Assembly (NCBI GenBank): GCA_003254925.1
Contig: QANZ01012210.1
Coordinates: forward strand, 348,611-412,610
DNA: 64,000 nucleotides
Direction: 5' to 3'
Source: Chamaecrista fasciculata
Taxonomy: Eukaryota > Streptophyta > Magnoliopsida > Fabales > Fabaceae
The notes under the pieces were generated by a model that was not told the DNA's origin, did no database searches, and worked only from the letters and a program-made list of their open reading frames with translations. Positions 36,441 to 47,406 of the stretch are shown here, one piece after another. Position 1 is the stretch's first letter. Each line of letters opens with the position of its first letter. A program made the position numbers and the translations under genes.

Positions 36441-39400
36441 ATGGCAATGGCGTCGTCGACCATTGGTTTAGGTCCATACCAAAAGGTGCATATATTTTTA
36501 ACTTTTAATCTCCACGAAGCTTTCATTTGGCTACAAATTTTCCCAATTTTCTATCTCTAATTTCTTCTTCAAATTGGCAGACGAGGTCGTTTGAGGTTTA
36601 CAGTAGGAAGAGAGACAGAGATAGAGACAGAGAAAGGGCTAACAATTACCCATACAAAGTAATCGAGATTACTCCTCCACCCAAGAGTCTCGGCGTTCGT
36701 TGCTTTCCCCCTGTAAGTAGTAACCAACACTTGTTCTCTTACTACAAATTCACACTTGTTTCTGCTTTAATCTGACAAGTAATAGTTTGGAATCGCTGGG
36801 TATGAATTACTTCCTTAGACACAATGGGTAGTTCCATTAGGTTTAGTTCATAATTAAGAGTTTTTTTTTTAATGTTGGTTACTTCTATGGTGCCTAGTAC
36901 ATACATAGGATTGGGGGATTGAACTCTAACTAACTGGGAATAGTACTAAAAGAAAGTTCCAGAATTCCTTTACTGAATAGAGCACACAAATTGACATTTT
37001 AATTTTTGGGGACTTATATTACCGCAACAGTTCAAAATAAAGATTCTATAAGCTTCTTGTCGACTTTCAATTAATCTAGGATAGACCATGGTATAATTTC
37101 TGTGGTCTTCTTCTTGACTTGGAGAAGCCAATTTAATAGTTGGGTCGGCTTAATAGACTATGTTAGGTGTTTGTAACTCTATTTTTGGATTGGAATTTTT
37201 TTTTTTCGCGAACAAATTGGATTGGAAAGTTAGGCATCAATATCTGAAGGCTTTTTATGCTTAATGCACTATACTAAGGGAAATTGAAACTTAAGAAGAC
37301 ATTCCGTGATGGCCTTATGCTCGACATCTGTTAATAAAAATCTTTGAATTGGCTTGACTTCTGCTAAGTGCATTACTTCATTTAAAACGCCAACAACTTA
37401 CCTAGATCAACCAACCTACTAATATGTAAAGATCAATGCTTTCCATCAAAAAACTAATAGTAGCTTTCGTTCAAAAATAATACCTTTGGCTCAATAAACC
37501 TAAAGGTTTTATTGGTAAAGCCCAATTCAAGTCTAGATACATTGCTACTTCAACATCTTTACTTCCAGCATCGCATCTTCAATCTGAAGAAGCACACCCT
37601 TATAGATGAATCAATATAACAAATGATGCTAATTGGGTGAGGTGTTTACTTTGGCACCAAGTTTTTTCTTACCTTGCTTCATCTGCTGTGTCGTAAGCAC
37701 TCTGGCTCTATGATAAGTCTCCCAATACTTTTTCATCCTTTGATACAAATGAGCAGCTAACAAGGACAACCATAAGAAAATGAGAATGTATAGTAGGTTA
37801 CCATTCTTTCTGTAAGTTTCTTGGTGTACTAACAGTCCGAAATATATTGTTGAATGAGTACTTACCTCATACTTTTACATATATAAGGAATCACATGCAT
37901 CAGAACAGACGGTATAAGCAGAACTACTAAATTTAAAAAGTTCTTGAAAAAACTGTAGAGGAGTTTACAACAGAAGTATGCAGATTTGCATTTTTTTTAT
38001 ACATTAATGGGAAAAACCTCTTAATGTACCATTTTTTTTAAAAAAAAAAGTAAATGTAAAATGAAAACCTATGTGATTTTCTCTCAACTATATGTGAACG
38101 AGGCATGTAAGCAGTTTAATGATGTCATCATTTAGGTTTAGCTATCGAGACTCTGCCATGTGAGTCCTCCTGTTTGTTGGGTGCTGTAGTATCATCTCTA
38201 AAGATTCCTGTTCTAAGTTGTGACTGTTTCAATATGGGTAAGTTGTTTGTATGATTTGAACGGAGGCAAAGATCAATTTGTCATGGAAATAACTCATTGA
38301 AGAGAGAGAACCACAAATATATTGGTTCCTGTGGTAAGCCCTTGCCCTGCTTATTTAGGAAAACTGCAGACTTTTTCACTTGCTCTCCTAAAATAGATCA
38401 TTTCACATCAAAAGAATGAAGGTAGGTATTATAGGTCTCAAGCAGATGTCCTACCAATAGAACTTATGGATGGGAGGAACTACCACTCCTAAGAGGTAGA
38501 TGAGCATATAATTGAAGACAATGCACGTGTTGAAGCTCACAATACATAAAAGCAGAAAAAAGAACAAAATTCTGGTATATTTTAATTAAAAATGGTTTGA
38601 GTGATATGGCTGTGATTGATTCTTTTGGATATTGTTGTTTCCATTTCTCTATGGCAAACGTTATAGGGGAATGGCAAGTGGGCCTATGCTAGGTGAGGAT
38701 TAGAAGCAAGCTATGTGGTTTAGTAGCTGTTGATGTGTTTGCCTTGAAGTTTCAGAAAACAGAAAAAGTAGTGGTCGATTCTTCAGTTGAACTTTTTCTG
38801 ACTTTAAAAATTGACAAAAAGACCCTTAAACTTTAAATTTTGTGGAAATGACCATTTTGTTAAAATTTAGATTGATTTTTTTTTTTCAACTATTAATTAT
38901 AACAATTGTTAATTTTTAGTTTGGGCTTTATAAAATGGAACAATAATTATAAAATTACAAAGTTTCTTGATTTTTTTGAATAAAAATCTTAACAGGAAGA
39001 GTTATTTACACAAAATCAAAAGTTCAAAGGGTTTTTTGCAAAGTGGCTAAACTTCGGGGGAGTTTTCTGTATTTTAGACATTATTAAAATATAATTGATC
39101 ACCTGTCATGTTGTCCATACAGTATACACCATATCAGTATCACTCTGCTGATTCAATTATGCAAACGGGTGTTCCAACATGTGAGGATGGAAACGAAAAC
39201 ATGCAACCTTTTTCATTTGGACAACCTGCATATAATGCATAATCTTATTTATTTATTTACTTTCCCCCTCTCCTAAAGCAGAACTTGCAGTGTGGAGAAA
39301 GTGTAACAATAGAAGGGCAAGCTTATACTATTTCAGCTGTAACACACAGATACCAGCTTCGGAAGGGAAAATACGAACCCAGTGAGAAGAGACTTGATGT

Positions 39401-39461
39401 TCTGTCCACAGGGAGATACATATTGAATTTATATTTAGAAAATTTATTAGAACAATCTTGA
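36441..39461 (+). CDS. Small conserved-looking protein, function unknown
   Basis: Three exons join in phase to 118 codons: 36441-36485, 36581-36712, 39282-39461. The N-terminus (MAMASSTIGLGPYQKTRS) could be a plastid transit peptide. Exon 2 encodes a basic RDRDRDRER run, from an imperfect agagacagag repeat, then YPYKVIEITPPPKSLGVRCF. Exon 3 encodes GESVTIEGQAYTISAVTHRY followed by a basic turn and ends TGRYILNLYLENLLEQS. The last exon looks like a small beta-rich domain. I do not recognise the family, but open frames, good splice sites and phase support a real gene. Intron 2 is unusually long (2.57 kb). Acceptor choice for exon 3 (39282 or 39291) would change three residues. Confidence 0.7.
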
Positions 39462-40807
39462 TGATAAGTACACCTAATCTAGTTCTGTTTGATCACAACA
39501 TGTAGCATTCTGTCTTCATCAAATGAAAAAAGAAAAAAACTATTGCTGTATTTTAAACCTTGTTGATCTTACCCTGTTCAGTTATCTTATTGTCTTGTAT
39601 ACCCATATGACTGAATCAACTCCTCATATCTTGGTAACTTCAGAACTCATTTGTTTCCACACATTCACGTGTGGGTTTTTCTTGGTGTAGTACTTTACAA
39701 CCCAAAGCCTGCACTTTGAGGGGTTTTCTTTTGATTCAAAGATGAGGGCTAGCCCCACGTGCAACACTGGTAAGGATGGCAGTGTCCTTTTAAACGTAGG
39801 ACCCTTAGGGGTCCCTCCCTAGAATTGGTATTGAGCATAATGGCACAACATTTTCATGGACTTAATGAGCTATGTGCAGCTGTGGTGCCTATTCTTGTCG
39901 GATACATTGCCAATAATTAACATTAGAGGTTCAGTCTCTATGGGGCTAGATGCCTAAACATACATACCAATTCCGGATAGATAAGAATAAGATTGCACAA
40001 GTGACATAGTTGTAACTAGATATATGTCCTCCTCTTTAACTTGTCACTGTAAAACTTTTATAATAGAAGTATAATCCTTTACTACCTGCTTTATTTAAGT
40101 CGAGTCTAGTTCTCAGTTCTCACCACATTGCTATCAAAAAACTTTTTTTCTTTTATGACAGAAGAAGCTCTTGTATCGTTTGTCTGGTCATGTTTTTTTC
40201 TTACTCATTTGGTATGTGAAGTTGTTTAATTAATCTTGATTCATCTTATGTTGTATATTTGGCTATAATAAGAAAGTCTCTCAACCAAAATAATTATATT
40301 CACAAGATCTAGAACTTAAAGATTTTATTTAATATCTCACTTGGACCAAATAGGTATTGGGGCTTATGAAAGTTAGTAATTCTGGATATAATCTAGATTG
40401 TGCACATGATCCTAGATGAATAATAGGATGAGAGGTAAGAAGAGAATGAATGAATGAATGAATAGGGTTTGGGATTGGGAAGGATGGAAAGCTATATGTT
40501 TAGATGAAAATGATTGTTGAAACATGTTTAGATGATTAGTGACATTAAACTGGTCCCACGATTTGCACGTTGTCTGCGGACCCACCTCACAATTATCATC
40601 ATTTCTAATTAACAACTCCTCCTTCATTCACTCATGTCAATTCTCCTTGAAAAAAAAAAACTACGTATGTAATTATAAGTCTTGAATGTGCATAATTTAT
40701 TTCTTGACAAATGCACTGGCCTTTTTTTTTCAATTAATTTAAAATAATAATATTTTATAGTTTAAAGTTTAAACAAAAAAAATCAAATTAGCTTCATATT
40801 ATTTTGG
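39462..40807. other. 3' UTR and intergenic
   Basis: No gene seen. A (GAAT)n microsatellite lies at about 40445-40465. The stretch around 39740-39830 is locally richer in G and C (for example 'gggctagccccacgtgcaac') but has no coherent ORF. Confidence 0.5.
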
Positions 40808-41244
40808 AGCTGTCAAAATGAGTCAGTCTAACTCACTCGAATTGGCTCATTACGAGCCACAGCTCACGCGAGCCCAGTTTTGCCAACATGGTGAGTTGGG
40901 TTAGCCCACTTAATTCACTCGTCATTAATTTTTTTTTTCTTATTTTTCCTATTTTTTAAAATTAAAAAAATATTAAATTTCTTAATAAAATTTATGAAAA
41001 TTAAGACAAATTATAGCAATATCATAACCATTCAAAACTAACCATAAAAAAAAACTAACCATTAATCACTACATCTAAAATTATATATATATATATATAT
41101 ATTAAATAAGGTGGGTTGGCTCATCAACTCGACAACTCACTCAAATTAGCTCACCACGCGAGTTAAGTAAGTCAACCCACACGAGTTATGATTTTTTACG
41201 AGTTAAACGAGTCAACCCACCGAATTTGGCTCGTTTTGACAGCT
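40808..41244. mobile_element. TIR element with 'agctgtcaaaa' ends
   Basis: Starts agctgtcaaaatgagtca and ends tggctcgttttgacagct, an inverted pair of about 18 bp with one or two mismatches. The arms continue as imperfect copies of 'aactcactcgaattggctca' and 'gtcaacccaccgaatttggc'. The centre is AT-rich and holds a (TA)n tract. It is non-coding. I could not see a clear target-site duplication. Confidence 0.6.
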
Positions 41245-43663
41245 TAAATTAATCTTCCTCATACATATTTTGTATTTATATTTTAAAATATTATTTGACT
41301 TCAGTTAATTTTAATATGGATAATGTATTGACAAAATAATTATGTGAATCTTAGATTAGATAAAGTTATGAATTATATTTAAATACTAGATTTTATGTTT
41401 ATGTAACTTTTTACAGAGAAATATTATATATGTACGTAGATATAGAATGGAGGCATGAAATGGGAAAGCATGTAAGTGGTCGCAATCATGAAGACTACTC
41501 AACTAAAATGTAACCTCTGCCTTTTGGTCATACATATATATTTTTTTGTTCTCCCATGCCACTTCACCTTCCCACTTACTTCCTTTTTTTTTCCCTTTTT
41601 TCTTTTTACTCTACTCAAATTTATTCTCCACAAGTTTTAAAATTTACGAATTCATTTTTAAGAAGTTAAATAGTTACAAATATTCTTTATTTATCTACGT
41701 TATTATTTATTAATTGAAGTATAAGATTAGGTAAAATAGTATAAAAATCATTTGTCCTAACTTAAAGGTATCATTGTATCAACTATCTAGAGTTTATTAT
41801 ACTCAACAAAACGATGAAGGCAACAAATTATTCTTAGTCTTCTAACTTCATATTAAATTTTAATTTCGTCTACAAAGTTTATTTATTATCAATTTTGTCC
41901 CCAAATTTTTATATAATAGTTAATTTTATCTTTCGTTCTAACTTCACTTAATGAATTGATGATAAATTTTAGGCAATTTTTAATTTGATTTATGATTTAT
42001 TTATGAAATAAATATAAAAGATAAAATTGACTATAAATATAAAATTTTGGAGATATAATTTACTGTAAACAAATTTTTGTGAAAAATTTAGAAAAGAAAG
42101 TCTTTTGTGCCAAACTTTGAATTAGCAAGCTATAAATCAGTAGTTGGAAGGCAATATATTGCAACAAATTAAGTGTCTTTGTAAATCTCTAATATAAGCT
42201 AATAACATTGTTGAATAACTAAATAAAAAGAAAAAAAAAAATGGGTTTAATGCAGACACATAGCGTTTGGTCCATGTAAAACGAATATATATTATTTTTT
42301 TTAAGAAAAAAAGAGAAGATGAATCTTAGAAATTGATGTTTGGCGTGGCAAAATCCGACCTGTATACTTAGAATCTAATGAATTGGAATTAAAAAAAAAT
42401 GGCGTATGATTAATTAGATAAGATTGATGTAAGTAGAAGAATATAACAATGCGCCGGAAGTGACAGCTCAGCTTCACGTGCCAGCATGTGACTCCTTCCT
42501 TATTCCCGCTTTTCTACTTAATACGCGCGGTTACTTAACGGCCATGTGATTTTTTTTCAATAACGCCACTTTTCTGTTGCAATTTCTTCTTCTTCTTTTT
42601 TTTTTTCTAAAAATTAAATTGTATTTCTTAATTCACAATTCGAAAATTATTTAAGAATTAATAATTATTTGGTGCAGTGATAAGAAATATAAAAATTAAT
42701 TAATTAAGCAAATTGCACCATAGATGAGAAGGTAAACATTGATGAGAGAACTTTGGTCTAATTAGTTGCTCTGTTTCTTGTTTCTATTTTCACTGAAAAC
42801 GTATTTTCTATAGTTTTTTTGAATATGTTTTCCGGAAACATTTCTTGAAACAACTGAAAACAAAAAACGTCAAAAAGATGTTTCAGTATTTCCAAAAAAA
42901 ACTTATGATATTTTGCAACATTACACAAAAGTAAACTATTTAATCATGTTAATATCATCCTTTAGTTATAATCAAACTTAAAAACATATAAAAATTAACG
43001 TTATTCAAGTTAACATAATTTAAATATAAATGAAAATAATTTTTTGACTTTATAAAACAAACATGTTTCTTAAATATTGAAAATTTAGAAATAAAAATAG
43101 AATTTCAGAAATGAAAACAGGAAACATTTTCTTAAAATAATCAGACCTAATTTTTCACTTTTGGTCTAATTGTGATTAATTTCTATTTAAATAATTACAT
43201 AGATAGACAGAGAATACTTAATTTTAATAAAAAAAATATTTAAATAAATTAATAATTTATTTTTTAATGATATAATTATAATTAATTTGATTATTTTATT
43301 AAAGATATCATAAATGATAAATGTGATGTACTTTTAAGTTTTATTAAAATCATAACAATTAGTTGAGGTTTGTTTTTAAAAAAATAATATTTGTTAGTAA
43401 ATTTAAATTTATATATTTAATAAAAGATTACATCTTTCAAAAATTAAATTTTAATTAATACTTTGCTCTAATTATGTCTTTAACATGAAATCATGGAAAT
43501 GAATTTTTCATTACCAAAACATTTTTTATATTCATATTATCTTATTAAGTTTGAAATATCATTTAAATAATTAAGTTATTTATTGATTTTATTAAATTTT
43601 AAGCACCAAAATTTACTTACAATCAATTTTATATTCTGGTTGATTTTATTTTTTATCTTAATT
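41245..43663. other. Intergenic, nothing recognised
   Basis: AT-rich. A less AT-rich patch at about 42450-42545 holds cacgtg and acgcgcgg motifs, but no gene follows. No RNA gene was seen. Confidence 0.55.
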
Positions 43664-44030
43664 TTAAGCCCCCAAAAAACTAAAACCCTCAGCAGAGCTC
43701 ATAACATCACTAAACAAAATTAACTCCACACTCTTTGGAGGTCTAGACCAACAAACAAAGTCTGAGATCAACTTCAGGCTAAGACCCATAACACAATTAA
43801 CTAAATGGTTACCTTCACGAAAGGTATGAGAAACTTTTACCATCCAATCCTTTTGCACCCACGAGAGGATCATTCTGAGGATACCTCCGCTATGTCTCAC
43901 ATTAAGGTTACTTTATTATTGTTGATTAGATTTACAACACCGAGGGAATCCGACTCAACCTCCAAAAGTCTAAAACCCAAGTTCCAAACCAATCTCAAAC
44001 CTTCATAAATATCTTAAAGTTTACCTTCCA
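43664..44030 (-). pseudogene. LINE-type RNase H domain remnant
   Basis: On the minus strand a stretch near 44005-43935 reads GLRLVWNLGFRLLEVESDS followed by LGVVNLINN. After a frameshift, 43840-43664 reads VKVSHTFREGNHLVNCVMGL and later WSRPPKSVELILFSD. This order (ExxSDS, then HxxREGN, then a PP-containing tail) is that of the RNase H domain at the C-terminus of plant non-LTR retrotransposons and related RVT_3 proteins. No intact reverse transcriptase lies upstream. It is a truncated, frameshifted relic. Confidence 0.65.
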
Positions 44031-45955
44031 ACACATTACAATTATCTAGATTTCTCGCAAAACCTCTCATCCAATGTATTAACAACAAAATTCACGTGAT
44101 ATTCAATTTGAATCAAGATTTTTTTTTACAATAATTTCATATTACATGTTATAAATGACATAAAAATTACTGTTAATTTAATAGATGAAGTTAGATAAAA
44201 TAAAATAAACTAAAATATAAATTTTTAACATGACGAAATTGATAATAAATAAAATTTGAGATGAAATTGATAAATAATATAAAATTTGTAGATGACTGGT
44301 TTTTCTTTTATAATATTGGTTGCTAACTTAGCTAATTAATTAATAAATTATTAGAAAAGAATAAAAATATGAGTGCATGAATTTTGGTCTCTGTAGCCCA
44401 TCAAAATACGAAGCGCAACCCAACGTGTTAGGTATTTGACCCTTTTATCCAATTAAATCCCTTGGTATTTTGGTTACATGCTTATATCATTGCCGATTTG
44501 CCGGTGTTGTTATTTCTCAACTATTTTATTTATTTAACCATTTTTTATCGCTCACAAATTAAGGTCTATAATTCATAAATTCAGGGTTTTAAAAATAAGA
44601 ATTTAAGATGAAACTGTTTTTTTTTTTATTTTTTTTTTATTTTTTGGGATAAGAATAAAATGGTATGAGTTGGAAGAAAGGGAGAAGTTATTTGAGCACC
44701 CTAAGATTTTGATGTATATAGTACTAAGAGTAGACAACAAAAAGGCAATCATTTTAGCTTTTTCGTTGTCGTTTTCATTATGTTTCTTCCTTTTATTTAT
44801 CTACTTTTTTTTATGAGTTGGAATAATTTGATGAATAATCCCAATAACTTTAATACAGCTTTTCTACAATCAAAGTAAACTATATGAATGCGAACTAGGA
44901 GTAGAACTGAAAAAAAAAACTCTAGTTACAAAAAGGAAAAAATAAAACAAAACTTTTGTGAAGAAAAATCCTATTTTGTTCAATTTTCCAAAAAAAAAAC
45001 TATTTAAATTAAATCCCCAAGTCTTGTTTTTTGGGAAAGAACACCCTTGCTTCAATGAACAATATTGGACACTGAAATAAACAATATTCTTTTTTTTTGG
45101 GTACATAAACAATATTCCTTAAACCATTCATCCATCAACTAATGAATCATGCCAATTAATTGTTATTGATTTGGCAATTGTTGCAAATATTTAATAACCT
45201 AATCTTCACAAATTGATTTCAGTGTTATATTTTGGTTTTATATTTAATTTCATACTAGCCGTTTGATATTACGTAAGGGATCTATGTTTTTATAAGAATG
45301 CTATTCCTTGGCCACTTTTGTGGTCTTAAACAAGAAATTAAATAATCATATCTGAAAATGACCTGGTAGAGAACATAGTAACTATCACTTGGAGATCTAT
45401 CACTAACCTATATATGTTTTTTTTTTAATAAAAACAAACATGTATTATATATATATATATATATACACATATATATTATTGACTAAATCAATATTTATAA
45501 CGCCTCTTTAAATTGCATTCCCTAATTTCTTAGCTTTTATATTGACCACACCTTTATTAGTCATTCATGTATGAAAGCTTCTGGAACCATGACATGACCC
45601 AAAATGATTCACTGTTTGAAAATCAATAATTCATTCGAGAAATGCATTTCCTAACTTTTAATAAAGCAAAAATATGTCCATACTCGATATAGAATTATAG
45701 ATGCTTTTTATTTCCTTTTTAACTTTGGGTCAAAACAATAATGTGTATGAAATATTGAAATCTCCATGCTCGTATGATTCCCATCCAGCAAAAGAAAAAA
45801 AAAAAACAAACATTATTATAATAATTACACTAACAACAAGACCCAGGCAAAAGTATATTTGCATGATCCATCATCTCACCTCAAAATATTAAAATATTTC
45901 ATATTTTTAAGAGTCTCGTAAAATGGGAAATGAGGTACCTCATAAAATAATTACA
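44031..45955. other. Intergenic, nothing recognised
   Basis: AT-rich with homopolymer runs and a (TA)n tract at about 45447-45466. No ORF with recognisable similarity. Confidence 0.55.
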
Positions 45956-45967
45956 TAAACCACTCAT

Positions 45968-46141
45968 CCATTTTTTTTTTTAATTTGTCCAAATAGGTTA
46001 AAGACTAATCTTTCGTGAATTGATATTCAATTGAAGAATTCACTGGTCAATTGATTGCTGCGTACGCAAGGTGAGATTCAAATCTCCGACTTTATTTAAG
46101 CGACTTAGTGAGCTTGACCACCAGACCAACCGAGCTTAGTT
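45968..46141 (-). mobile_element. tRNA-derived SINE with TSD
   Basis: On the minus strand the element begins near 46141 with gctcggttggtctggtgg, an A-box-like sequence. About 35 bases on is ggagatttgaatctcacc, a B-box-like sequence. It ends in an A-rich tail (the T run at about 45971-45981 on the plus strand). Direct repeats TAAACCACTCAT (45956-45967) and TAAATCACTCAT (46142-46153) flank it with one mismatch in twelve. Length, polymerase III boxes, A tail and duplication all fit a plant SINE. Confidence 0.75.
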
Positions 46142-46403
46142 TAAATCACTCATTTGATCTCTCTCTCTAATCAAGGCTTAAGATTTTGGGAAAACAAGAA
46201 CAAGAAACTTTTTTATTTTCTTACAGAGGGAACATCGAAATATAAGGACGGCTTTTTATTAGCTTTTTGCTTGTGAAGTTGGCTTCGTTTTTCTATCTAA
46301 TATCCCATTCAACCAAGAGGCTCGTATCACGACGAAAACTAACAACAGAAAGCAAGAAAGAAAGAAAAAAACGAAACCCTCTTTTCTGGGCTGCCAAACA
46401 CTT

Positions 46404-46432
46404 TATAATAATAATAATAATAATAATGATTA

Positions 46433-46489
<57 letters not shown>

Positions 46490-46490
46490 A
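46404..46490 (+). repeat. Self-complementary (ATA)n-(ATT)n microsatellite
   Basis: About eight ATA/AAT units (46404-46428) are followed, after gattaa, by about nineteen ATT units. The two blocks are complementary, so the tract can fold into a hairpin. It lies about 130 bp upstream of the kinase leader uORF, in the promoter or early 5' UTR. Confidence 0.9.
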
Positions 46491-46622
46491 TTGATTTCTA
46501 CTACTACTCCTACAGTTATTTGTTGTTTCACTCACTCTTTTTTTTCCGATCGGATCTGAGGGCTCTTCTTCATTCCTCAAAGTTTCTTCACTTTTTCTGA
46601 GACTGAGTTTTCTCAGCCAGCC

Positions 46623-46664
46623 ATGAAAGTTTTCTTGCTCTGCATTATCCTTTCTCTTCTCTGA
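46623..46664 (+). CDS. 13-codon uORF in the kinase leader
   Basis: ATG to TGA encodes MKVFLLCIILSLL. It stops four bases before a candidate splice donor (ccag|gtttt, 46668/46669). The matching acceptor could be near 47384, 23 bases before the kinase start codon, which would give a 5' UTR intron of about 0.7 kb. The uORF could lower translation of the main ORF. Leader and intron are inferred from sequence only. Confidence 0.35.
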   Translation: MKVFLLCIILSLL

Positions 46665-47406
46665 CCAGGTTTTGCTCTTTCTTGCCTTATACTTTTTCTT
46701 CTTCTCTCTCTTTTTCTCAATTATTATTTCCTTTGCGTCTTCCTGACTCGTAAGAGAGATAGTTGAGTGAATCGAGCTTTATCTGGTAATATAGTTAAAT
46801 GTATTTGGGAATCTATAACAGGAGAGAGGCTTTAATTCTTCTTTTGGCTCTACAAGTTATTTGGTTTGTTCTTTCCTTCATTCCTTTCCTCTGAGGTTCA
46901 TAGCCAACAAAGAGTGACTTAACTTGGCTTCTTGGGTGACCCCTTTGGTTATTCTTGAGGTTTTAGTGTTATCGTTCGTTCGTTCATTTTTTTTTTATTT
47001 ATTTTCTTCGGATTGTTTTGTCTGTTTTGCCTTCATTTTCTTGTTTCGATCTGTAATTTTGCGCCATTGCTATTTAATTCTCCTCCGTGATGCTTGGGAT
47101 TCTCTCTTCAATTGGATGGTTTTCCGCCTGTGATGGGCCTTTTCGTAGATTCTCTGTTTTATTTCCCCACCTTCATTTTAAGCGTTTTTAATTTGCTTCT
47201 GGATCATTCCAATCGATGTCCTTTATTTCAATCCATATAATTTATTGCGACAGATTTTATTTTTCTCTAGTTAAAAATGTGATAAACATTTTCAGTGCAG
47301 GAGATTCTGTGATTAATAGCTTTGTCTCAAAGCATTTGAATCAAGGCAAGCACATATTGTTGATTAGCTGGATTTTCATGTGACAGTACGTTCTCAGGGT
47401 TTCTTG

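Noticed and set aside
38416..38530. Plus-strand stretch reading GRYYRSQADVLPIELMDGRN with a stop soon after
   Set aside because: It looks protein-like but is short, interrupted, and has no splice context I can connect; chance or old transposon debris.
42660..42720. Possible tRNA-like pairing ggtgcagt ... attgcacca
   Set aside because: The ends pair, but there are no A and B boxes, anticodon arm or T loop at the right spacing.
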